DNA of 32,485 nucleotides from Gammaproteobacteria bacterium (GTDB lineage: Bacteria; Pseudomonadota; Gammaproteobacteria; Xanthomonadales; Xanthomonadaceae). This document shows, piece after piece, positions 15,587-22,308 of this stretch; the stretch's first letter is position 1, and every line of letters starts with the position of its first letter. The translations under genes were made by a program, and so were the position numbers. The notes under the pieces were generated by a model. It made no database searches, had not been told where the DNA came from, and was given only the letters and a program-made list of their open reading frames with translations. Location of the stretch: positions 1 through 32,485 of the forward strand of contig JAUIJO010000003.1 in assembly GCA_030431185.1 (NCBI GenBank). Direction: 5' to 3'.

Positions 15587-16214
15587 GCCCCCTCACCACC
15601 GCGTCGAGGAGGCGGGAACCCGCGCCCTGCTCGATGCCTTCGCGGTGGGGGATCCCGACGACACCCTGCGCCTGGGCGACGTGTTCACCGGCCTGGGGAA
15701 ACGCTCGTTCGGCATGCTGCTCTTCATCGCCACCCTGCCGGCCTTCATTCCGATCCCGGGCATGGGCGGGGCGATCAGCGGGCCGCTGACCATGCTGATC
15801 GGCGCCCAGTTGCTGGTGGGACTGCGCAAACCCTGGCTGCCGCGCTTCGTGGCCCGGCGAGGCCCGACCCGGCGCTTGATGGTGCGCTTCCGCGACCTGC
15901 TCTCACCCTGGCTCGCGCGCCTCGAACGCGTGGTCAAGCCCCGCACCCCGGTCCTCCTCGACCATCGCGCCGCCAGTGCCTTCACCGGGCTGCTGCTGGT
16001 CCTGCTCGGCCTCCTGTTGTCCCTGCCGATCCCGTTCACCAACTACCTGTTCGGGGCGCTGATGCTGCTGTTCGGCTTCGCCCTGCTGGAGCGCGACGGG
16101 CGGCTGATGCTGGTCGCCTGGATCGCCGGCGTCGTGGCGGTCGGGGTGTTCGGCGGGCTCTCGGGCGGTATCGCCGCGCTGATGGCGGACGCACTGGCGC
16201 GGTTCTCCCACTGA
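15570..16214 (+). CDS. ExoD family membrane protein
   Basis: A 214-residue protein beginning at ATG 15570, inside the end of the CNNM gene (17-bp overlap in another frame), which implies translational coupling. ExoD (PF06055) features are LGDVFTGLGKRSFGMLLFIATLPAFIPIPGMG near residue 35-65 and two to three C-terminal hydrophobic helices (TGLLLVLLGLLLSLPIPFTNYLFGALMLLFGFAL). In Rhizobium ExoD affects exopolysaccharide and alkaline tolerance; the molecular activity is not known. It is the last gene of this two-gene unit and converges on the GGDEF-EAL gene 45 bp away; no clear terminator is seen there. Confidence 0.9.
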   Translation: MTPSAEPPHHRVEEAGTRALLDAFAVGDPDDTLRLGDVFTGLGKRSFGMLLFIATLPAFIPIPGMGGAISGPLTMLIGAQLLVGLRKPWLPRFVARRGPTRRLMVRFRDLLSPWLARLERVVKPRTPVLLDHRAASAFTGLLLVLLGLLLSLPIPFTNYLFGALMLLFGFALLERDGRLMLVAWIAGVVAVGVFGGLSGGIAALMADALARFSH

Positions 16215-16259
16215 CGCCCCGGCCGCGGCGGCAGGGCATGGCGTCACACCACCGGAGGC

Positions 16260-18398
16260 CTATTGCTGCAGCAGGGCGAGGAACTCATTGCCGGGCATGG
16301 GATGGCCCAGCCAGTACCCCTGGGCCTGGTCGCAGCCCCGTTCGCGCAGCAGGGCGTACTGGCCGGCCTTCTCCACGCCCTCCGCGATCACGGTGATGCC
16401 CAGCGAATGTGCCATGGCGATGATGGCGCTGGTCAAGGCCAGGTCGTCGGGGTCGCGCAGGATGTCGGCGATGAAGCTGCGATCGATCTTCACCCCGTCC
16501 ACCGGGACCCGGCGCAGGTGGCTCAGGCCGGAGAAGCCGGTGCCGAAATCATCGAGCAGCACCTTGACGCCCGTGGCGCGCAGGCGTGCCAGCTCGTCGC
16601 TGACATGGGCCTCGTCGCCGATGACGGCGGTCTCGGTCAGCTCCAGGTGCAGGCGACCGGGCTCGAGACCGGTTTCCCGCAGGCAGGACGCGACCACCTC
16701 GGCCAGCGCCCCGCCGCTGCGCAGCTGGCGCGGGGATACGTTCACGGCGACCGACAAGGGCTCGCCGCCGGGATGCAGCTGCTGCCAGCGCACGGCATCG
16801 GTGCAGGCGGTATGCAGCACCTTGGGGCCCAGGACTTCGATCAGGCCGCTCTGCTCGGCCACGTCGATGAACACCGACGGCGCCACCTGGCCGTGCTTGG
16901 GGTGGTTCCAGCGCAGCAGCGCTTCGGCCCCCACCATGACGCGATCCGACAGCCGGTACACGGGCTGGTAGACCAGGCTGAGCTCGCCCCGGTCCCAGGC
17001 GCCGCGCAACTCGTGCTCCAGGTTGACGCGACGCTCCACCGCCAGGTCCATGGCGCGGCTGTAGAAGCGATAGCAGTTCTTGCCGGCGACTTTCGCCTGG
17101 TACATCGCGATGTCGCCATTCTTCATGAGCGACGCCGCGGTCGAGGCATCCTCGGGGAACATGGTGATGCCGATCGAGGTGCCCAGGAACACCTGTCGCT
17201 CATGGACCAGCATCGGCAGCCCCAGGGTCTCGACCAGCGCCTCGGCCAGGCCCATGGCGATCTCCCGGACGTCGCGGGCGTCCCTGCTGGACGCCTGGAC
17301 CAGGATCACGAACTCGTCGCCGCCGAAACGGGCCAGCAGGGCGTTGTCGCCCGCATGGAGCGCTATGGCATCGCGGATGCGCGCCGAGCACTGCACCAGC
17401 ACGTCGTCGCCGGCGTCGTGGCCCAGCGTGTCGTTGACCCGCTTGAAATCGTCGATGTCGGCGAACAGCAGCGCGAGTTGCTGGCCATCGCCGCGCATCT
17501 GCAGCAGCTGCTCGTCCAGCGCCTCGCGAAACGCCAGGCGATTGGAGAGCCCGGTCAGTGCATCGGTGTAGGCCATGCGCCGGATGTCGCGGTCGTGCCG
17601 CGCCACGCTTTCGCTCATGCGGCTGAACGCGCGCAGCAGTTCGCCGATCTCGTCGCGGCGACGACTGGTCGGCAGGTCCAGTTCGAAACGACCGGCCTCG
17701 ATCTGTCGCGCGGAGTCGGCCAACTGGCGTATCGGGCGCACCAGCCAGCGCTGGATCAGCCACAGCACCAGCAGGCCGATGATCACCAGGCTCCCGGTGA
17801 CCAGTCCCACCCAGAGCAGCTGCCGGTGCCCCAGCACCCCCAGGCGCTGGCGCATCTCGGCCACGGCCCGCTCCTGGAAGCCACGGGCGACGGCCAGGTC
17901 GAAGCCCATCCGCACGCCGCCCAAGCGCTCGTTGCCGATCATGATCGGCATCGACACGTCCATCACGTTCTCGTTGAACAGGGTCAGCATGGTGGTGGAC
18001 GCCGCCACTTCGTCGGCGAACTCGTCGTCCATGCGCTTGCCGTAGCTGGGGATCGCCTCGCTGCCGTCGTGGATGATCGTGCCCGCGTCGTCGTAGACCA
18101 GGACATAGCGCGCGTCGGGCTGCCGCAGGGCGGCCGCGGTGAGTTCGCCGATCGCGTCGAGGTCGAAGTAGTACAAGGGATTGGTCAGCGATTCGGCCAA
18201 CTGGTTGACCATGCCCTCGCCGCGCCGGTTGAGGCTGTTGCTCACCACGCCCTGCATCGCGTCGCGGGTGACGTCCACGACGTCGCCCTGCATCTGCTCC
18301 TCGCGCTTGAGCATGAGCGCCATCATCAACAGCATCACCATCAATGCCGCCGTCATCAGCAGCAGGAATCTCGACCGAAGCCCTCCGCTCAGCTTCAT
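16260..18398 (-). CDS. Membrane GGDEF-EAL protein with periplasmic sensor and HAMP domain
   Basis: A 712-residue inner-membrane protein for c-di-GMP turnover. Order: TM1 (about 11-30), periplasmic sensor region (31-192), TM2 (about 194-216), HAMP (217-270), GGDEF (about 275-440), EAL (about 455-705). The GGDEF site is canonical (RFGGDEF, 357-363), but no RxxD inhibitory site stands at the usual five residues before it. The EAL domain keeps its expected residues: E492 (EALLRW), N553 (NVSPRQL), E586 (ELTET), D616/D617 (DDFGTG), K637, E673 (AEGVE) and Q693 (QGYW). Both activities are therefore possible; phosphodiesterase activity is the surer one. The ATG overlaps the stop of the upstream PhnD-type gene by 4 bp, suggesting the binding protein delivers the signal to this sensor. 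Confidence 0.95.
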   Translation of the reverse strand: MKLSGGLRSRFLLLMTAALMVMLLMMALMLKREEQMQGDVVDVTRDAMQGVVSNSLNRRGEGMVNQLAESLTNPLYYFDLDAIGELTAAALRQPDARYVLVYDDAGTIIHDGSEAIPSYGKRMDDEFADEVAASTTMLTLFNENVMDVSMPIMIGNERLGGVRMGFDLAVARGFQERAVAEMRQRLGVLGHRQLLWVGLVTGSLVIIGLLVLWLIQRWLVRPIRQLADSARQIEAGRFELDLPTSRRRDEIGELLRAFSRMSESVARHDRDIRRMAYTDALTGLSNRLAFREALDEQLLQMRGDGQQLALLFADIDDFKRVNDTLGHDAGDDVLVQCSARIRDAIALHAGDNALLARFGGDEFVILVQASSRDARDVREIAMGLAEALVETLGLPMLVHERQVFLGTSIGITMFPEDASTAASLMKNGDIAMYQAKVAGKNCYRFYSRAMDLAVERRVNLEHELRGAWDRGELSLVYQPVYRLSDRVMVGAEALLRWNHPKHGQVAPSVFIDVAEQSGLIEVLGPKVLHTACTDAVRWQQLHPGGEPLSVAVNVSPRQLRSGGALAEVVASCLRETGLEPGRLHLELTETAVIGDEAHVSDELARLRATGVKVLLDDFGTGFSGLSHLRRVPVDGVKIDRSFIADILRDPDDLALTSAIIAMAHSLGITVIAEGVEKAGQYALLRERGCDQAQGYWLGHPMPGNEFLALLQQ

Positions 18399-19348
18399 TC
18401 GACCTCCGCCCTGACGCGCTGGACGCCTTCGCCGATCCGGTCGAGCGCATGCATCGAGACGTCGTCGATGGGCAGGAACCGGGTCGTGCCGAAGAACTCC
18501 CGCAGGGCGGCGGATGCTTCGGGGTCCTCGGACGCGCCCACCAGGACTTCACGCAGGCGCTCACGCACCGCCGGGGCCATGTTCGGCTGCACCAGCTCGA
18601 GGGCACGCGGGAACTCCGGCGTGTCGCCGATGATCACCAGGTCCGGCTTGAAGGCCTCCGGGACGCGGTTCGGGTTCTCCCAGTCGAGGTTGCTCATCAC
18701 GCCCACGTCGACCAGGCGCTTGTGGACCCAGGTGGCGATGTTGAGTTCCGAGCGTGCGAACAGGTAGCCGACGGCGTCGGGCCCGGCATGGTCCAGCGGC
18801 GAGAGCAGCACGTCCAGCGGCATGCCGCGGTCCAGCAGCGCGGCGGCGGGCACGAAGTACGCACTGGTGGAGGAAGGACGCTGGAACGCCACGCTATGCC
18901 CCCGGATGTCGTCCAGCGACTCGATGCCGCTGTCGCGACGGGCGAAGAACACGCTGTGGTAGTGGCTGCTGCCACCGCGCTCGGTCAGCAGGAGCGGCCG
19001 GGCGCCACCGCGGTCGCGCATCAGCAGGGCCGTGCCGGTGGTTTCGGTGATCCAGTCCACCCGGCCCCGGCGCAGGTAACTGGCCATCTGCTGCGGGTCC
19101 TTGGCCATCAGGATGCGTCCCTCGCGGATGCCCACGTCGGCCATCCGCGGCACGACATAGTCCAGGAGGGGCTTGAGCTGCTCGTAGTGCGACTTGGGAT
19201 CGTCGCTGATCCGCCCCAGCACCAGCACCCCGGACTCGGCATGGTTCGCCGCGACCGTGCGCTCCCCGGCACGCCCCTCGACGGACACCACCAGGACCAG
19301 CATCAGTAGGGCTCGGCAGCACAGGCGCAGGATCAAGGGCGGTGACAC
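18395..19348 (-). CDS. PhnD-type periplasmic binding protein (PF12974), probable sensor partner
   Basis: A 317-residue exported protein; GTG 19348 is preferred (GGAG 11 nt upstream, followed by the hydrophobic signal ILRLCCRALLMLVLVVSVEGRAG). The fold of phosphate/phosphite/phosphonate binding proteins is recognisable from LVLGRISDDPKSHYEQLKPL, the MASYLRRGRVDWITETTGTA region, HYHSVFFARRDSGIESLDDIRG and VAFQRPSSTSAYFVP (ligand-contacting Ser/Thr cluster). No PhnC or PhnE homologue is present. Instead the stop overlaps the start of the GGDEF-EAL gene (ATGA), so a signalling role is inferred, comparable to the NspS-MbaA binding-protein/GGDEF-EAL pair of Vibrio cholerae. The ligand is not predictable; phosphonate is only the family name. 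Confidence 0.9.
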   Translation of the reverse strand: MSPPLILRLCCRALLMLVLVVSVEGRAGERTVAANHAESGVLVLGRISDDPKSHYEQLKPLLDYVVPRMADVGIREGRILMAKDPQQMASYLRRGRVDWITETTGTALLMRDRGGARPLLLTERGGSSHYHSVFFARRDSGIESLDDIRGHSVAFQRPSSTSAYFVPAAALLDRGMPLDVLLSPLDHAGPDAVGYLFARSELNIATWVHKRLVDVGVMSNLDWENPNRVPEAFKPDLVIIGDTPEFPRALELVQPNMAPAVRERLREVLVGASEDPEASAALREFFGTTRFLPIDDVSMHALDRIGEGVQRVRAEVE

Positions 19349-19395
19349 TCCGGCGATTTCTCCAGCCAGACTAATCCAAAGCCGGGGGTGCGGCT

Positions 19396-19411
19396 ATCGG
19401 CATCTGCCGAT
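19396..19411. promoter_or_regulatory. Inverted repeat between trmJ and the PhnD/GGDEF-EAL operon
   Basis: ATCGGCA-TC-TGCCGAT is a perfect 7-bp inverted repeat, 32 bp after the trmJ stop and 48 bp before the PhnD start (minus-strand direction). It has no T-run, so it could be an operator or an mRNA-end hairpin. Confidence 0.35.
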
Positions 19412-19442
19412 TCGTCGGGAACTGCGACTGCGGGCACACGCC

Positions 19443-20243
19443 CTACCCGCCGTCCGCCGAGCGTCCCGCCAGCATCGCCATGCGCTCGACGTCGGCCAGG
19501 ACGCCGCGCAGCAGGCGGACCTCGCGGCTGTCCAGGCCGGCCTTGAGGAACAGGCGCCGGAACTTGCGCAGGGCGGACTCGGGCGCCCTGCCCTTGTGGA
19601 AATCGATCGCCTCCAGGGCATCGCCCAACTGGCCGAAGAAACCTTCCAGTTCCGAATGCGATGCGGGCGATTCCGCCCTGCCCGGCGCCGACGCCGACGC
19701 CGACGCCGGCGCCGGGCCCGGGTCGCCCACCAGCACCGCCAGCCGGAGCTCGTAGGCGAGGACCTGGACCGCCATGGCCAGGTTGAGCGAGCTGTACTCC
19801 GGGTTGGCCGGGATATGCACCGCCGCATGGCACAACTGGAGTTCCTCGTTGTCCAGGCCGGTCCGTTCGCGGCCGAACACCAGCGCCACCTCGCCCCCCC
19901 CGGTCGCCGCCTCCAGCGCACGCGAGGCCGCGTCGCGCGGAAGCAGTTCGTCCAGCGCGATCCGCCGGCTGCGCGCCGTGCACCCCAGTACCAGGCGGCA
20001 GTCCGCCACCGCCTCGGCCAGGGTCCCGCAGGTCCGGGCCGATGCCAGCACGTCGTCCGCCCCGGCCGCCAGGGCCTCGGACTCGCGGTCGGGGGCTTTC
20101 TCGGGCGCCACCAGCACCAGCCGGTCCAGGCCCATGGTCTTCATGGCCCGCGCGGCGGAGCCGATGTTGCCCGGATGCTGGGTCCCCACCAGGACGATGC
20201 GCAGGCGGTTGGTGATCGGTTCAGTTGTCGAATGGGTCGTCAT
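19443..20243 (-). CDS. trmJ: tRNA (cytidine/uridine-2'-O-)-methyltransferase TrmJ
   Basis: About 266 residues of the SPOUT class. Family motifs: LVGTQHPGNIGSAARAMKTMG at the N-terminus, LVFGRERTGLDNEEL (SAM-binding knot), and IPANPEYSSLNLAMAVQVL. It methylates ribose 2'-O at position 32 of tRNAs. ATG 20243 is taken as start; a TTG three codons upstream (20252) is the alternative, and neither has a strong RBS. Between the SPOUT domain and the C-terminal helical domain is a low-complexity Ala/Ser linker (PAPASASASAP) encoded by a GCCGAC-type hexamer repeat. Divergent from suhB, as in E. coli. Confidence 0.95.
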   Translation of the reverse strand: MTTHSTTEPITNRLRIVLVGTQHPGNIGSAARAMKTMGLDRLVLVAPEKAPDRESEALAAGADDVLASARTCGTLAEAVADCRLVLGCTARSRRIALDELLPRDAASRALEAATGGGEVALVFGRERTGLDNEELQLCHAAVHIPANPEYSSLNLAMAVQVLAYELRLAVLVGDPGPAPASASASAPGRAESPASHSELEGFFGQLGDALEAIDFHKGRAPESALRKFRRLFLKAGLDSREVRLLRGVLADVERMAMLAGRSADGG

Positions 20244-20252
20244 CGCCGTCAA

Positions 20253-20261
20253 TGGTAAACT
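20253..20261 (+). promoter_or_regulatory. Candidate extended -10 of suhB
   Basis: TGGTAAACT matches an extended -10 (TG, one base, TAAACT) and is followed by CCGCG, like the TACACT-CCGC site in front of the second M13 gene. The -35 is not recognisable. The implied suhB leader is about 105 nt. Confidence 0.35.
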
Positions 20262-20372
20262 CCGCGCCCCGGCCGCGCTCGCGTCGTGTCATGCCGGGAT
20301 GCTCTTTTACCTCCTTCCAGTCCGGCCGGCGAACCGCCGCGCCCCCCCTCTTTCGCCCGAGGCCGCACCGCC

Positions 20373-21191
20373 ATGCAGAAACCCGCCGTCACCCTCATGG
20401 TCAAGGCCGCCCGTGCCGCCGGCAACGTGCTGCTGCGCCACATGCACCGCCTGGACGCGATCAACGTGGTCGAGAAGGACCGCATGGACTACGCCTCGGA
20501 AGTCGACGAAGAGGCCGAGAAGGTCGTCATCAAGGAGCTTCGCCGCGCCCATCCGGACTACGCCTTCCTGGGCGAGGAGACCGGGAGCGCGGGCAAGAGC
20601 CGCTTCACCTGGGTCATCGACCCCCTCGACGGCACCAGCAACTACCTCCGGGGATTCCCGCACTTCTGCGTCTCGATCGCGCTGGTCGAGAACGGCGAGC
20701 CCATCCATGGCGTGATCTTCGACCCGATCCGCAACGACCTGTTCACCGTCAGCAAGGGCAGCGGCACCCAGCTCAACGGCAAGCGCGTGCGGGTGGCCGA
20801 GCGCAAGACGCTCGAGGGCACCCTGCTGGTCACCGGCTTCCCGCCCCGCGAGCGCAGCCGCGCCAGCGCCCAGCTCAAGACGCTCGACAACCTGCTGCTG
20901 GAAGCCGAGGACGTCCGCCGCACCGGTTCGGCCGCGCTGGACCTGGCCTACGTCGCCTGCGGACGCGCCGATGCCTATTTCGAGGCCGGCGTGAAGCCCT
21001 GGGACATCGCCGCCGGCGCCCTGATGGTGCGCGAGGCCGGTGGCAAGGTCTGCGACTTCAAAGGACGTCCCAGCGGACCGATGGATGCCCGCGGCATCGC
21101 GCCGCGTGCGCTGGTGGCCGCCAACCTCAAGGTCTGCGAACTGCTGCAGAAGAAGATCGTCGACACCGGCTACGCCGCGGCATTCGACTGA
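20373..21191 (+). CDS. suhB: Inositol-1-monophosphatase family protein SuhB
   Basis: A 272-residue protein starting [21 protein letters not shown] 20373 matches the family start and has GAGG 10 nt upstream; the longer frame to 20286 is GC-rich leader. Metal-binding motifs are complete: FLGEETG (E68/E69), [22 protein letters not shown] (D83, D86) and [17 protein letters not shown]. In E. coli SuhB is both an inositol monophosphatase and a subunit of the rRNA transcription antitermination complex; the second role is the likely essential one. The stop runs directly into the GGTGATT repeat. Confidence 0.95.
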   Translation: MQKPAVTLMVKAARAAGNVLLRHMHRLDAINVVEKDRMDYASEVDEEAEKVVIKELRRAHPDYAFLGEETGSAGKSRFTWVIDPLDGTSNYLRGFPHFCVSIALVENGEPIHGVIFDPIRNDLFTVSKGSGTQLNGKRVRVAERKTLEGTLLVTGFPPRERSRASAQLKTLDNLLLEAEDVRRTGSAALDLAYVACGRADAYFEAGVKPWDIAAGALMVREAGGKVCDFKGRPSGPMDARGIAPRALVAANLKVCELLQKKIVDTGYAAAFD

Positions 21192-21196
21192 GGGGT

Positions 21197-21238
21197 GGTG
21201 ATTGGTGATTGGTGATTGGTGATTGGTGATTGGTGATT
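21197..21238 (+). repeat. Heptamer array GGTGATT, six exact copies (left arm)
   Basis: Six head-to-tail copies begin 5 bp after the suhB stop. The complementary unit AATCACC recurs at 21293-21330, so the arrays can pair around the central terminator hairpin. Confidence 0.92.
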
Positions 21239-21254
21239 TTTTATCAGGGTAAAG

Positions 21255-21283
21255 AGAAAGGCCGCGGAATCCGCGGCCTTTCT
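21255..21283. terminator. Bidirectional terminator between suhB and secF
   Basis: A 13-bp perfect stem AGAAAGGCCGCGG / CCGCGGCCTTTCT with a 3-nt loop, followed by T-rich sequence on the plus strand. It is positioned centrally between two convergent genes. Confidence 0.9.
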
Positions 21284-21292
21284 GCTTTCTCA

Positions 21293-21330
21293 AATCACCG
21301 ATATCCAATCACGAATCACCAATCACCACC
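21293..21330 (-). repeat. Heptamer array AATCACC (right arm, inverted)
   Basis: Units at 21293, 21307 (AATCACG), 21314 and 21321, with one 7-nt interruption (GATATCC). It is the inverse complement of the left array and ends 3 bp before the secF stop codon. Confidence 0.88.
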
Positions 21331-21332
21331 CA

Positions 21333-22292
21333 TCACGGCCGCCGCGCCAGGGCCTCCTCGTCGCGGGCCTTGGGCATCAGGTCCTGCTTGGTGACCTTCA
21401 ACGGTCCGATGGTCAGCAGGGTGCTGGCGACGAAGATCGACGACAGGGTACCGATCACCGCGCCGATCAGCATGGACTCGGCCAGGCCGCGCAGGGAGCC
21501 GCCGCCGTAGAGGTACAGGGCCAGCATCGTCAGGATCGCCACGAACGAGGTGATGACCGTACGCGAAAGGGTCTGGTTGATGGCGGCGTTGATGATGCCG
21601 ATGGCGTCGCCGCGCATGGAGCGGAAGTTCTCGCGGATACGGTCGAACACGACGATGGTGTCGTTGATCGAGAAGCCCATCACCGACAGGATGCCGGCCA
21701 GCACGGTCAGGTCGAACTCGTGCCCCGTGATCGCGAACCAGCCCGCCACGGCGATCACGTCGTGCAGGGTGGTCACGGTCGCGGCGACGGCGAACTTCTT
21801 CTCGAAGCGGAACGAGATGTAGATCATGAAGCCGACGACGACGAAGATCAGCGCCCAGATGCCGTTGATGGCGATCTCCTTGCCGACCTGCGGGCCGACG
21901 AAGTCGCTCTTCATGACGGTGCCCGGATTGCCCTCTATCGCCAGTGCCTGCTGGATCTCGCGCGCCGTGTTCTGGTCCGCCCCGCCCTCGCCTTCGCCGG
22001 TCCGGGGCTGGACGCGGATCAACAGGTCGTTGCCGTTGCCGAAGGTCTGCACCTGGGCATTGCCATAGCCGGCGCCATCGAGGCGGCTGCGGATGTCGTC
22101 GACGTCGACCGGCTGCTCGAAGCGCAGCTCGGTGACGGTGCCGCCCGTGAAGTCCAGGGCGAAGTTGAAGCCCTTGAACGCGATCGCCCCGAAGGACCCC
22201 AGGACCAACAGCAAGGCGATGGACAACGAGATCCAGCGCAGGCGCATGAAGTCGATCTTGCTGTCATAGGGGAACAGGTTGAATGGTTTCAT
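21333..22292 (-). CDS. secF: Protein translocase subunit SecF
   Basis: A 319-residue inner-membrane protein, part of the SecDF complex that pulls exported proteins across using the proton gradient. It starts at ATG 22292 (MKPFNLFPYDSKIDFMRLRW), 16 bp after the secD stop; a frame extension to 22319 would overlap secD. Features: first helix at about 18-40, FALDFTGGTVTELRF (family DFxGG motif), and the periplasmic P4 domain. Then five C-terminal helices with GFSINDTIVVFDRIRENFR and a LSRTVITSF segment. Last gene of queA-tgt-yajC-secD-secF. Confidence 0.97.
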   Translation of the reverse strand: MKPFNLFPYDSKIDFMRLRWISLSIALLLVLGSFGAIAFKGFNFALDFTGGTVTELRFEQPVDVDDIRSRLDGAGYGNAQVQTFGNGNDLLIRVQPRTGEGEGGADQNTAREIQQALAIEGNPGTVMKSDFVGPQVGKEIAINGIWALIFVVVGFMIYISFRFEKKFAVAATVTTLHDVIAVAGWFAITGHEFDLTVLAGILSVMGFSINDTIVVFDRIRENFRSMRGDAIGIINAAINQTLSRTVITSFVAILTMLALYLYGGGSLRGLAESMLIGAVIGTLSSIFVASTLLTIGPLKVTKQDLMPKARDEEALARRP

Positions 22293-22308
22293 TTCGGAAA
22301 TGTCCCGG

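Noticed and set aside
16263-18767. 834-codon plus-strand frame opposite the GGDEF-EAL gene
   Set aside because: Composition is Gln/His/Ala-rich, as expected of antisense to GC-rich coding DNA, and the minus strand has intact catalytic motifs.
18395-19348. Reading the PhnD-type protein as part of a phosphonate uptake system
   Set aside because: No permease, ATPase or C-P lyase gene is adjacent; the only partner is a GGDEF-EAL sensor.
21192-21332. CRISPR-like interpretation of the short repeats after suhB
   Set aside because: Units are 7 bp, mostly without spacers, in two inverted arrays; there are no cas genes.
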